From a virus: a DNA stretch of 63,168 nucleotides. Position 1 is the stretch's first letter; each line of letters opens with the position of its first letter. The translations under genes were made by a program, and so were the position numbers. Positions 41,720 through 50,983 of this stretch are shown here, piece after piece. The stretch is taken from IMG/VR virus record IMGVR_UViG_3300042878_000174, positions 1 to 63,168 of that record. One strand, given 5' to 3'. The notes below the pieces were generated by a model. The model made no database searches and was not told the origin of the DNA. It saw only the letters and a program-made list of their open reading frames with translations.

Positions 41720-43504
41720 TTATGTAGGATTAACAGGTTTAAATGTACCAAATCCGGGGCTAGGTGTGTTGACATCTTGCGTACCAGATTTACCAGTAAG
41801 CAATCTTTGATCAGCCATAAAGCGCTCAATAACCTTATTGCGCTGTGTAACCAAAGCTTTTTCTTCAGCAGATCCGGGCTTGAGCACGCTCAATTGTTGG
41901 TCAATCATCTTAGTCTTCTCAGCCAAAGCGTCAGCAACCGCTTTAGCTTGACGCTGTGCGGCACTTTGATACTGACCACCAGCAATCAAAGCTGCGGCAC
42001 GATCAGATGCTTCGTTGAAAGTCATGCCCTGATTCTGGCGCATGATCTCTTGAGCAACTTGAATAATCTGCGGTGAACGAGCGGCAGTGGCAGCTTGGAT
42101 ACTGTTGCCACGGGCTTGTTCTTTAAGCTTGGCAATGTCCATCTCGTTGGAAAACTTCTTCTGCTCCAATTCCAAACCAATCTTTTCTGCATCTTGCTTA
42201 TGTTTAAACGCAGCTTCAAAGTCACCACGCGCTTCAGCACGACGGGCAGCTTCAAGTTCAGCACGCATCTTAGCCATGCCCATCTCTTGCTCACGACGCA
42301 TCTTGGCTTGTGCATCGGCACGCTCAAATGCAGCCGCTTCAGAAGCGCCAGCAGATTTACCAAAGCCACCTAACAAAGCACCCAGACCTTTTTGACCACG
42401 GGTAGATTCGCCTGCGGCAATTAAAGCTTGGAAAAAGTCAGAACGTGTACGAGCTTTTTCTTGCTCTGATACACGGCCACGGTCGGCTTCATCTTGTTGA
42501 GCCATCTTATTAAGCAACGCCTCAAACCCAGCCCCAGCCATGCCGGGGTTAGCTTGTTTAAACTCAGCCAATTTTTTGCTGTAAGCCTCTGGGTCAGGTG
42601 CTGTAAACGATGGAGCACCGGGCATCTTGATACCGGCAGGGATACCACCACCGGTTCCGGGCATAGGTGGCATAGGAGGTGCGGGAGGAGCGGCTACAGA
42701 TGCAATGCCAGAAGCGCCTGCGTTTTGACGCAACAAGCGGGCAGTCTCTGCGGCACTTTGATCATTAGGGCTTGTAGGAACATTAGGCGCACGGCTTTGT
42801 TGGCCGCGCCTTAATTCATCCATGGCAGGCGTAGCCGTGCTTGTGTCAATCATGGAGCCAAGATAAGGGATCTCTTTACCAGATAAAGCACGGGCTGGGC
42901 GGATTAACGCAGTGTCAACTGCACCAGCTAAACCACGAGGAATTAGGGTGGCAACGTCATATCCTGCCGCACTCATTTTGTCAATAATTTCTGAAACGGC
43001 TGCACGATCGCCTTTGAGTTGAGCACGTGCCAGTTCTTCTTTGGCTTTGTCTTCAACCACATCGCCGTTGGCAAAAGCAACAACACCGCCACCGCCTGCG
43101 AATTTAAACATGTCATTGGTTGGCAGGGAAGTCAATCCACCCGCAGCCATCTGGGGCATCTCTGGCATCTCTTCCTCTTGCTGAGGAGGCTGAGGTGTAC
43201 CTTCTGGTACTGGTTGAGGCTGACCCATCAGGCTTTGCTGAAGTTGCTCATTAGACTGCGCTTGACGGGCAGCACCGGCCTGCATGAGGTCGGTAGCCTG
43301 TCCTGTAATCTCTTTCTCAAGCTTGTCTTTGACTGTGCCTTCAGGAGGTGTTCCTGTCCTTGCAGACTGCTCCATCTGCTTGCGGCGGTTTAGTTCACCC
43401 AAAGCCAAATAGGGAGGAACTTGTGGGTTCTTCCCGTTAGCGTATTCCATGATTGCCCTCATGGGCATATCCTTGAGGTGCTCTTGTACTTGGATCAGAT
43501 TCAT
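41720..43504 (-). CDS. Virion/ejection-type protein (594 residues)
   Basis: The N-terminus has IMEYANGKNPQVPPYLALGE, a short module common in phage internal virion proteins. Pro/Gln-rich and Gly-rich linkers (about 85-145 and 270-300) and a long charged Ala/Glu/Arg coiled coil (about 370-480) follow. No enzyme motif. Being next to the polyvalent gene on the same transcript, it is probably an internal virion or ejection partner. Confidence 0.75.
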   Translation of the reverse strand: MNLIQVQEHLKDMPMRAIMEYANGKNPQVPPYLALGELNRRKQMEQSARTGTPPEGTVKDKLEKEITGQATDLMQAGAARQAQSNEQLQQSLMGQPQPVPEGTPQPPQQEEEMPEMPQMAAGGLTSLPTNDMFKFAGGGGVVAFANGDVVEDKAKEELARAQLKGDRAAVSEIIDKMSAAGYDVATLIPRGLAGAVDTALIRPARALSGKEIPYLGSMIDTSTATPAMDELRRGQQSRAPNVPTSPNDQSAAETARLLRQNAGASGIASVAAPPAPPMPPMPGTGGGIPAGIKMPGAPSFTAPDPEAYSKKLAEFKQANPGMAGAGFEALLNKMAQQDEADRGRVSEQEKARTRSDFFQALIAAGESTRGQKGLGALLGGFGKSAGASEAAAFERADAQAKMRREQEMGMAKMRAELEAARRAEARGDFEAAFKHKQDAEKIGLELEQKKFSNEMDIAKLKEQARGNSIQAATAARSPQIIQVAQEIMRQNQGMTFNEASDRAAALIAGGQYQSAAQRQAKAVADALAEKTKMIDQQLSVLKPGSAEEKALVTQRNKVIERFMADQRLLTGKSGTQDVNTPSPGFGTFKPVNPT

Positions 43505-43513
43505 AGTGAACCC

Positions 43514-44422
43514 TTAGGTCAAATTAAATTTCTTGAGGGAGTCCATGATGGATCCCATACCGCCAACGGAGGACACTAACGAGCCTAAACCGCTCATCTG
43601 GGCAGGTGTAGAGCTAACAGTGGAAATAGGCAGGCCTTGAAGCATGGACTGCAAGTACTGCGTCTTCTTCATTGGATCATCACGTTGTGCGAGGAATTCG
43701 TTGTAGTCTGCGCTGATACCTTGTTGCTCAATGCCACGCTGTTGACCACCAGCCTCAGACATCATGTCAGCCAAAGTCTTGGCTTGACCTTGCTCCACAT
43801 TAAACTGACCCATGGCTTTGTCGTAGGCACTTGCGTACCCAGTACCAATAGCTTTGTTCTGCTCTTGGAGCAGATTGCGGTTAGCCTCAGACTCCATGAT
43901 GGCCTGACGGCCACCACCATAACCACCGGATTGGGTCATCTTGGCTAGACCGGGCTGAAGGTTGATTTCAGACTGACGGCGCAGTTCGGCCAACTGAGGC
44001 TGAAGGACTGCATCTAAGTATGGGTTCATGTACTGCGAGGCAACGCCAGTCTGGCCGCTTGACTGGCCGCCCATGGGAGCGCCCATGCCGCCCATAGGAG
44101 CGCCAGCACCTGTACCAATAGGCTGAGTGTTATAGATGCCGGGAGTCATGCCGGGAGGCTGATACGCACCTGTAGAGCTAAAAGACTGACCAAGCTGACC
44201 GGGGAAGGACAGGTTACCCAAGCCTTGAAAGACTTTAGATTGCAGGCCAGACTCAGCCGCAGTCTGTGGGCCACCGTACACAGCATAAGGCTGATCGGCA
44301 ATAGCTTGGGCTTTGCCAAGCATATCCGTTACATACGGGCCTGCCCATTCAGAAAGAGTCTGTTGGTTAGACCCGCCTGTTGAGGGCATGGAGAAAGTAG
44401 AAGCTGGTGTAGGAGCGGCCAT
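43514..44422 (-). CDS. Virion protein with YMNPYLDAV motif
   Basis: 302 residues. YMNPYLDAVLQPQLAELRRQ, then SGGYGGGRQAIMESEANRNL form a helical pattern common in internal virion proteins of marine and freshwater podophages. Pro/Gly-rich segments flank it. GTTTAAAC is fused to the Shine-Dalgarno sequence right before the ATG. Role inferred. Confidence 0.78.
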   Translation of the reverse strand: MAAPTPASTFSMPSTGGSNQQTLSEWAGPYVTDMLGKAQAIADQPYAVYGGPQTAAESGLQSKVFQGLGNLSFPGQLGQSFSSTGAYQPPGMTPGIYNTQPIGTGAGAPMGGMGAPMGGQSSGQTGVASQYMNPYLDAVLQPQLAELRRQSEINLQPGLAKMTQSGGYGGGRQAIMESEANRNLLQEQNKAIGTGYASAYDKAMGQFNVEQGQAKTLADMMSEAGGQQRGIEQQGISADYNEFLAQRDDPMKKTQYLQSMLQGLPISTVSSTPAQMSGLGSLVSSVGGMGSIMDSLKKFNLT

Positions 44423-44431
44423 GTTTAAACC

Positions 44432-45382
44432 TTATGCTGGTAAATGTTTGTCAGCCTTGGAATTGGCTGCAACGTTCTTTAAAGTCTTGCCACGAGCTTT
44501 TTGGATACGATCCATCATGGCATATAGTTTACGTGCTCCTGCGTCTGTAGATCCATTACCGATCTCAGAAACAATACGGGCTGGGATGACAAACTCGCCA
44601 TCGGCCAGACGGGCTGGTTGGTTCTTCCCAATCATCGCAGGGATGTCATCAGACACACCATCGCCCGGCCCTTTAAGGAGGCGACCGCCATCGGAGTAGC
44701 TACCCAAAGACCCTAGCCCACCCTGAGCCATACCGCCTTGAGCGTATCCGGGTTCTATGATGGGATTGGCTTGTACGGGTGCGGGAGCCTCTACAACCGG
44801 AGCGGCTGCCGGGGCAGCAGCCTGAGGCGTGTAAACCATAGGTGAGAAGTACGTTACGCCACCTGAGCCGGGGCGACGTGCCATGCCTGCGTTTGGCCCC
44901 ATAGCCGCTTGATAGCGAGATTGAATATCTGCCAAAGGAGTTTGAGTTACGTCAGCAATTTGCTGCGGTGCAACACCAAACTCATTCATAGAACGAGCAA
45001 TCATTGAGTCGTTTAAACCGGGTCTTTTAAGATAATTTAAAACTTCTTCGTTAGACGGTGCTGGGCCACGGTTTACTGTGCTGACCGGAGGAGCGTACTG
45101 TGTACGTGAAGCTGTGTACTTTGGTATGCTTCCTTGGTATCCCTTGAAGCCACCACCGCCAGAACCACCCATAGAATTGAGCAAAGCGCCCAAACCGCCA
45201 AGACTTGCAATCTGCGCCATGGATCCAGATTTGCCGGACAAGATTCCGCCAATAGAACTAAGGATACCGGGGTCGTAATTTATATCCGACAGGATTTGGG
45301 AGTTAGATGGAGATGCCCCCAAGTCATTGTAGGCAAACGCATCGTTCCTAGGATCCGCAAAAAAATCGTATTCTTCACCCAT
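44432..45382 (-). CDS. Virion protein with DGEFVIPA motif
   Basis: 316 residues. The C-terminal block GDGVSDDIPAMIGKNQPARL, ADGEFVIPARIVSEIGNGST and GARKLYAMMDRIQKAR is conserved in tail-region proteins of many podophages. The centre is Pro/Ala-rich linker. It likely joins the internal or tail-tip assembly with its two neighbours. Confidence 0.78.
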   Translation of the reverse strand: MGEEYDFFADPRNDAFAYNDLGASPSNSQILSDINYDPGILSSIGGILSGKSGSMAQIASLGGLGALLNSMGGSGGGGFKGYQGSIPKYTASRTQYAPPVSTVNRGPAPSNEEVLNYLKRPGLNDSMIARSMNEFGVAPQQIADVTQTPLADIQSRYQAAMGPNAGMARRPGSGGVTYFSPMVYTPQAAAPAAAPVVEAPAPVQANPIIEPGYAQGGMAQGGLGSLGSYSDGGRLLKGPGDGVSDDIPAMIGKNQPARLADGEFVIPARIVSEIGNGSTDAGARKLYAMMDRIQKARGKTLKNVAANSKADKHLPA

Positions 45383-45383
45383 A

Positions 45384-48300
45384 TTAGCCTCTTGCTTGAA
45401 TAATTTGCATTAACTCTTCTTGCGTCATATTGTTGTTGCCAGAAGACATGATTTGTTGTAACAGCGCAGATATATCATTTTCGCTGTCTTTTGCCTCTTG
45501 TGCAACAGGAATTGCTGGAAGAGGCGCTTCTGCTCCCGCCTTGGTAACACTTAACTCATTGTATGGAGCCATCATTAAGTCGCCTGTCGGGGCAACTTGC
45601 TGCTTCTGACCGCCAAAGTCTTTGCCGTAATAGAACACACTTGCCAGCGGAGCCACCATAGACTCGCCTCCACCACCGCTTTGTGGCATCTGCATTGGAG
45701 TTGATGCCGTTTTCTTGGTTGGAGGCTTTTTGGTTGTAGGTGGCTGTGTTACCGGCGTAACTGGTGTAACTTCTGGAGTTGTTGTAATTGGCGTAGTTGG
45801 CGTTAAAACGCTTGGTGGCGTATATGTTCCGGGAATACTAACTCCACCCACATTGATTGAGTCAGGCGTAGAAACGTTAACGTTAGTGTTAATGTTTGGC
45901 GTAACTTGTGGCGTAACTTGAGGTGTTACCTCTGGCGTAACTTGGGGGGTTACTTGCGGAGTCACTTGTGGGGTAACTTGCGGCGTGACCTGAGGCGTGA
46001 CCTGAGGCGTGACTTGCGGGGTCACTTGTGGAGTTACTTGAGGTGTAACTTGGGGCGTGACTTGTGGGGTAACCTGAGGAGTAACCTGAGGAGTAACCTG
46101 CGGCGTTACCTGAGGCGTTACCTGAGGCGTTACCTCTGGTGTGACTTGTGGGGTAACTGCTGGTGTAGTAGCTGGAGTGCTTGCTACAGTTGTCGCTGTA
46201 TTAGTTGCAGGATTTACAACGACAGAACTTCCCACTGTAACATCGCCAGCAACATTAACTATACTAGTACCAGTTGGACTTGTAACTATAGCTTGTCCAG
46301 TAGAAGCATCAATTGCCAAAACAGTGGATGTTTGATTAGCCTCTGTAGCAGCGGTGCTTGTTGCGCTTGCCGGTGTGGTTCCTACAGTACTGGTGGTAGT
46401 AGATCCTGTTGTAGCTTGAGATGGCCCAGTCGCAGTTGTGGCAGTTGTTGCAGGTGTAGTGGTGGCAGTTGTTGCCGCATTATTATTTGCAATTTGTGTT
46501 GCTAAAGAAATAGCAGTTTGATCTGTAACTTTTAATCCCAAATCCGCCATAACAGCTTGAGCTTCTGCCGCAGTCATGGGTGTGGTTGCTACATTTGAAG
46601 AAGTCGCGGGCGTGCTGGTTGAAGTTGTTGTTGAGCCTGTGGTGGGCAGAGAACTGACAGGAGTACTGCTTGTAGTCGTGCCTGCATTTAAAGTAGTCTT
46701 GCTTTGCTCTGGGCTTAAAATATTGTTGATGTAAGACGATAAATTAGCATCTTGAGCGTTTGTAGTGTTTCCAGAAATTACTTGTTCAACTGTAAGCTGT
46801 GCACCATTTGGAGCAGTGGCAACAATAACATTTGAATTGGTTAAATTGCTGGGTAGCAAATTGCCTACTACGTCACTACCAAAACCAATATTATTACCAT
46901 ACATCATTGATGCACCAACAGTGATGTTGCTACCGTTATCTGATGTTGCAATTGGTATGCTTGTATTGACTGAAGACAAATCAATATTACTGCCACCGTT
47001 CAACACTTGTTGGACAGTGACTGGATTGCCTGAATAATCTCTTCCAATAACTGCCGCTGTGTCTACAACCGTACCGGGTGTACTAAATGCAGTCTGTACT
47101 GTGCCACCAATAAAGCTTTCAAAAATACCATTGGAAAGTGCAGCCCCTACCGACGCAGTGTTTGGATTTGTAACATATGCGGTTGTGTAGTTTTGTGCTG
47201 CTCCTGCAACAAAATTGGTTACAACGCCAACCGCAGAACTAGTTGCATAACCCTTACCAATATTTGCAAGAGTTTTATCAGCCATACTTTTCATAAGCGG
47301 AGCAACAATTGCTTTATCCGCAAGGAAGTCTGGCCCCATCTCAAATAACGTATTTAAACTCGCAGTAACGTATGATTTATCTCTGGCTGTTTGTTCTGAA
47401 TCACCTTGTGCTTTAGCTTTTTGATAAGCTTCTTTTCCTGATGAGCCAAATGTTTCAAGAAAAGAGCCGGTAAGGCTGGCAGTGCCTTGAATAATTCTTG
47501 CACCAGTAACGCCTAAAGAAGCGCCCCCAGTCAGCATAGCAGCGCCAACTTGAACAACAAGGTCGGGTATTTCTTCGACAGCTTCAGTGCCAAAGAAATC
47601 AAAAAACCCTACAGGATTTTTAACAACGGCAGATCCAACAGTTTTTAGTTTATCGTAAAACCCTTGCGTTTCAGACTGTTCAACAGCTTGCAAAATCCTA
47701 TCTTTTTGTACATCTATACCGTAGCCGTCTTTACTTTTTGCAATTTCTTCAAGTTCTTTTCCAATTCTTGTAGCGGCATTTTCATAATTAAAATCACCTG
47801 TTAATTGGGCATAAGTATTACCGACATTGGAAATAAAACTGCCTGCACCCCTAATAGTAGTGCCTAATGCTTGAGCACCTATGGCGCTTATATTGTCCAT
47901 AGCTGAACGTTCGCCCGCTTCCATCAATCTTTGCGTTTCAGCTTTAGACTCATTTGGTGCGTTACCTAAAACTAAGGTATTGTTAAGAGCAGCTAAACGT
48001 TTAGTTTCTGCGGCATTTTGATTTGGAGCGCCAGCAACAATCCTTGCCAACTCGTCGGTTTGCGCTGCAACCGTGTTAGATGCGTTGGTTGTTGTAGAAA
48101 GATTAGATGCGTTTAAAGCATTTATTGCTTGGTCTGCTGCGGTGATGTTTAAATCAGGACGTTCTGCTGCTGTAGCAGTGCTGTACTGTTTGCCGTTATA
48201 TGTAAACGTTTGGTTAGGGCCAAGCGCTGTACGGGCTGCGGCATAGGCGGCATTAAAATTAGGTGCGTTTTGAATGTCTTGAAGCGCAGTGTCTCTTTGA

Positions 48301-50636
48301 GTAGTGGCCAATGCTGCGTTTACATCAGCATTAGATGTGCCCAATGTGTAAGTTTTGCCATCAAAGGTGAAGGTCGTGCCGGTTGGATTACGTGACCTAG
48401 CTAAAGCAGCAGCTTGTGTTACATCGTCAGCTTCTGCATTACCAATAACTGTATTGTTTGCCGCAGCGTTAGCCGCTACAGCGGCATCTACACCGGCAAA
48501 TTCACCACCGGCTAGATTAGATGTTGTGGTGGCGGCAAGATTGTCAGCCGCAACAATTCTTTCTAAATCGGCAATTGTTGTAGCGGCGTTATTGTTGTCA
48601 ATGGTGTACGTGCCACCACCAAACGTAAATGTATTTGACCCTGCATTTGAAGCGGCGTTGGCGGCTGCATTTATATCAGTTGCCCCAGAACCGTCAAAAG
48701 TTAAAGATTGGGTAAGTTGATTGGAAATCTGAGTGTCAGTATCGTCGGCAGTATTTGCATCTGCAAATGATGCTGCGCCTGAATTATTTACCAAGCCAGC
48801 ATTTTGCAACTGAGTTGTAATGTCTTTATTTCCACCCGTAGCATTATTTACAACGGCATTACCAGCGGCAATGGCTGTGCTAACAGCTATCTTATCTATC
48901 GTCTGGCCTGACAATGCACCCGTTACGGCGGTGGTAACAAGGTTTTTATTGGTATTAGATAAGTCTGAAAACCCGTCAATACTACCTAGCACTGTATTGA
49001 CTACACCGCTTAAACCGCCTGATGTTGCGCCTGCAAGCGCTGCGTCAACAATGTCATTACCTGTTACTGCGGCTGTAACACCCGCCACTGTGGCTTTATT
49101 AAAAGAATTGGTTAAGGTATTTGTAATGTCTGCTGACAACCCAAGATCTTTAATGAAAGAGCCACCTTCTTTCATAAAGTCCATGCCCGGAATTTGTGCT
49201 CCTACATAGCTCACTGCGGCATTCTTAATTGCGTCGCCAATGTCGTTGCCGCTTAAAACGCTGATAGCCAAGTTAGCCGCAATCTGTTGCGGTATAGATA
49301 GACCACCCGTAGCAATTGCAAGACCAATTTGTCCAATTGGCCCTAGATCCTGCATCAAGATTGCAAGGTCATTAGATGTGGCTTGCGTTGTATAGAAAAT
49401 AGGAGTTCCGTCTGCTCCAAACTGCACTCGGTAGCCGGTGTTGCCTTTGCCCTCAAACGTGCCACCAAAAGCATTGCCTGTCTGGCGTTCGCCATATGTA
49501 CTGGCAACTTCTTGCCCAGTCAGTTTATTGCCAAATACTTCTTGCTTGCCTACAGGCGCAACATAGACAGTTTGGTCACTTCCGCTTTCACCGCCATAAA
49601 CAGTTTCAGTTTTAACCAAATTAGGATCAACCGGCTTGCCATCTTGGTCTGTATAACCAACAATTTTTTGAGAAAAGATAGGGCCATTTTCATCATAGCC
49701 CCCAGTATCAAACGTTTCAAAAACAGGTTGTACAGTAGCATCAACAGTTTTAGTTACCTTGCCAAACTGGTTAATGTCTGTAGCACCAGTATCGGCAATG
49801 ATCCGGGCCATATCCCTTGCATTTGCCTCGGCGGAGCCTTTGCCCTCGCCCTTCCACTTACTACTTACGCCTTGGGCTAAGATTTGCTGCGTAATTTTTT
49901 CTACGGCGGCAGCTTTGTCCATTGGCGCGGCGGTAGTTGCGGTAGCTTGAGTGGTTGCGGCTGGCAACGATGCAATACCTGCGGGTTGAGTGACAGCGGC
50001 AGGCGCTGCTGGCAAACTACTGTAGGCGGCATTAACTTGAGCGGCACTAATTCCCATGCCCGCTGCTGCTGCCGTAATGTCAGCTTTACTGGCATTAGGA
50101 TCATTTTTAAGCGCATCAACTAATGCTTGGTTAACTTCCGCCTGCGTATACGTTTTGGCTACGGGGGCCGCTGGCAAAGATGCAATCCCCGCAGGCTCAC
50201 TTACCGTCACTGGAGGCGGAGGTGGAGTAGGTGGAGGAGGCGGAGGTGGTGGCTCCGGTGGTGGCGGCGGAGGGGGTGGAGGCGGAGGGGGTGGTTCAGC
50301 AACAGTTACTGAAGAAGCCGCACGACCTTCATTTGCCCCATAGTTGGTGTAGTGAAAATCAGCAAACTCTTGAGGAGTCATACCATAGCTATTGTCTTGG
50401 TATGCGTTAGCAACGTCTTGGTTAGCATCAAAATATGCAGGAGCTGATACAACAGCCGGAGGTTCTACGCCTGCGTTACCAAAATAACCACCAATATCAG
50501 CAACAGAAAAACCTGTGGCTCTGGATAGGTCGGCCATTGACACGCCAGCAAGAGCCGCAGCCTCTGCAATAGCCGCAGGGTTGTCTATGTTTGCTTCTAC
50601 ATAAGCGCGTATTTCTGCGTCTGAAAACCTTGCCAT
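45384..50636 (-). CDS. Giant repeat-rich virion protein (1750 residues)
   Basis: Starts at the ATG at 50636 (TAATG overlap with the upstream gene, AAGG upstream); an ATG at 50651 is possible. Order: an N-terminal domain with YFDANQDVANAY and DFHYTNYGANEGR, a poly-Pro tract (about 115-140), repeated 'FTF-G-YT' beta units (about 640-860), hydrophobic Gly/Ala segments (about 1020-1200), Thr/Ser-rich linkers, a run of 4-residue TPQV repeats (about 1493-1580) and a C-terminal domain. No enzyme motif. It could be an ejection or tail-spanning protein. GTTTAAAC is absent from it. Confidence 0.8.
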   Translation of the reverse strand: MARFSDAEIRAYVEANIDNPAAIAEAAALAGVSMADLSRATGFSVADIGGYFGNAGVEPPAVVSAPAYFDANQDVANAYQDNSYGMTPQEFADFHYTNYGANEGRAASSVTVAEPPPPPPPPPPPPPEPPPPPPPPTPPPPPVTVSEPAGIASLPAAPVAKTYTQAEVNQALVDALKNDPNASKADITAAAAGMGISAAQVNAAYSSLPAAPAAVTQPAGIASLPAATTQATATTAAPMDKAAAVEKITQQILAQGVSSKWKGEGKGSAEANARDMARIIADTGATDINQFGKVTKTVDATVQPVFETFDTGGYDENGPIFSQKIVGYTDQDGKPVDPNLVKTETVYGGESGSDQTVYVAPVGKQEVFGNKLTGQEVASTYGERQTGNAFGGTFEGKGNTGYRVQFGADGTPIFYTTQATSNDLAILMQDLGPIGQIGLAIATGGLSIPQQIAANLAISVLSGNDIGDAIKNAAVSYVGAQIPGMDFMKEGGSFIKDLGLSADITNTLTNSFNKATVAGVTAAVTGNDIVDAALAGATSGGLSGVVNTVLGSIDGFSDLSNTNKNLVTTAVTGALSGQTIDKIAVSTAIAAGNAVVNNATGGNKDITTQLQNAGLVNNSGAASFADANTADDTDTQISNQLTQSLTFDGSGATDINAAANAASNAGSNTFTFGGGTYTIDNNNAATTIADLERIVAADNLAATTTSNLAGGEFAGVDAAVAANAAANNTVIGNAEADDVTQAAALARSRNPTGTTFTFDGKTYTLGTSNADVNAALATTQRDTALQDIQNAPNFNAAYAAARTALGPNQTFTYNGKQYSTATAAERPDLNITAADQAINALNASNLSTTTNASNTVAAQTDELARIVAGAPNQNAAETKRLAALNNTLVLGNAPNESKAETQRLMEAGERSAMDNISAIGAQALGTTIRGAGSFISNVGNTYAQLTGDFNYENAATRIGKELEEIAKSKDGYGIDVQKDRILQAVEQSETQGFYDKLKTVGSAVVKNPVGFFDFFGTEAVEEIPDLVVQVGAAMLTGGASLGVTGARIIQGTASLTGSFLETFGSSGKEAYQKAKAQGDSEQTARDKSYVTASLNTLFEMGPDFLADKAIVAPLMKSMADKTLANIGKGYATSSAVGVVTNFVAGAAQNYTTAYVTNPNTASVGAALSNGIFESFIGGTVQTAFSTPGTVVDTAAVIGRDYSGNPVTVQQVLNGGSNIDLSSVNTSIPIATSDNGSNITVGASMMYGNNIGFGSDVVGNLLPSNLTNSNVIVATAPNGAQLTVEQVISGNTTNAQDANLSSYINNILSPEQSKTTLNAGTTTSSTPVSSLPTTGSTTTSTSTPATSSNVATTPMTAAEAQAVMADLGLKVTDQTAISLATQIANNNAATTATTTPATTATTATGPSQATTGSTTTSTVGTTPASATSTAATEANQTSTVLAIDASTGQAIVTSPTGTSIVNVAGDVTVGSSVVVNPATNTATTVASTPATTPAVTPQVTPEVTPQVTPQVTPQVTPQVTPQVTPQVTPQVTPQVTPQVTPQVTPQVTPQVTPQVTPQVTPQVTPQVTPEVTPQVTPQVTPNINTNVNVSTPDSINVGGVSIPGTYTPPSVLTPTTPITTTPEVTPVTPVTQPPTTKKPPTKKTASTPMQMPQSGGGGESMVAPLASVFYYGKDFGGQKQQVAPTGDLMMAPYNELSVTKAGAEAPLPAIPVAQEAKDSENDISALLQQIMSSGNNNMTQEELMQIIQARG
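45893..46160. repeat. 12-bp coding tandem repeat (TPQV/TPEV units)
   Basis: About 22 degenerate copies encode Val-Thr-Pro-Gln/Glu on the minus strand. Third positions vary freely while the peptide is kept, so the protein repeat is under selection. Not a CRISPR array: no spacers, in frame. Confidence 0.9.
50215..50297. repeat. Poly-proline coding tract
   Basis: A GGA/GGT/GGC-rich plus strand encodes long Pro runs broken by Glu and Thr in the N-terminal region of the 1750-residue protein. It probably forms a stiff polyproline II rod. Translation may depend on EF-P. Confidence 0.85.
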
Positions 50637-50983
50637 TATCCAACCTTCCAATTTGTTCCGTCAGAATATACAGGCACAGCCACTGCGCCGCCAGTCACCA
50701 CGGTTGCCCCAAATGTTGGGCCTAAAGCATCTGTTACAAAAGCTCTTGCACCTTTGCCTGAAGTGACTGCGCTTGGCAGCGTAGCCACGGTGTAATTAGT
50801 TAAAGGAGGCACTATGCCAGAAGCCATCAACTGAGTAGTTAACGCATCAATCCTGTTGAAGTACAGACGCAAGATGTTTAGCATCTGGTCAAAATACACA
50901 CGGTTGTACGCGTCCGGAGGTAGCGGCAAGTTAGGTGCGGCTACCTTGTTAAGCTCAAACTCTGACGTAATTATGTAGGTCAT
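50636..50983 (-). CDS. Small virion protein (hypothetical)
   Basis: 115 residues. LPPDAYNRVYFDQMLNILRL and YFNRIDALTTQL form a helical N-terminus seen in short tail-associated proteins; the rest is beta-like (ARAFVTDALGPTFG, PVYSDGTNWKVG), close to the 'v.DA..PT....v.GGG...vpVysDGt.W' module of phage neck and fibre proteins. Coupled on both sides. Confidence 0.78.
   Translation of the reverse strand: MTYIITSEFELNKVAAPNLPLPPDAYNRVYFDQMLNILRLYFNRIDALTTQLMASGIVPPLTNYTVATLPSAVTSGKGARAFVTDALGPTFGATVVTGGAVAVPVYSDGTNWKVG

Noticed and set aside
45893-46160. Regular repeats resembling a CRISPR array
   Set aside because: They are contiguous 12-bp coding units without spacers, encoding TPQV in frame.
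48355-50343. Long plus-strand frames antisense to the 1750-residue protein and to fibre genes
   Set aside because: Shadows of biased codon use in Ala/Gly/Pro-rich genes, lacking ribosome sites and sensible protein patterns.
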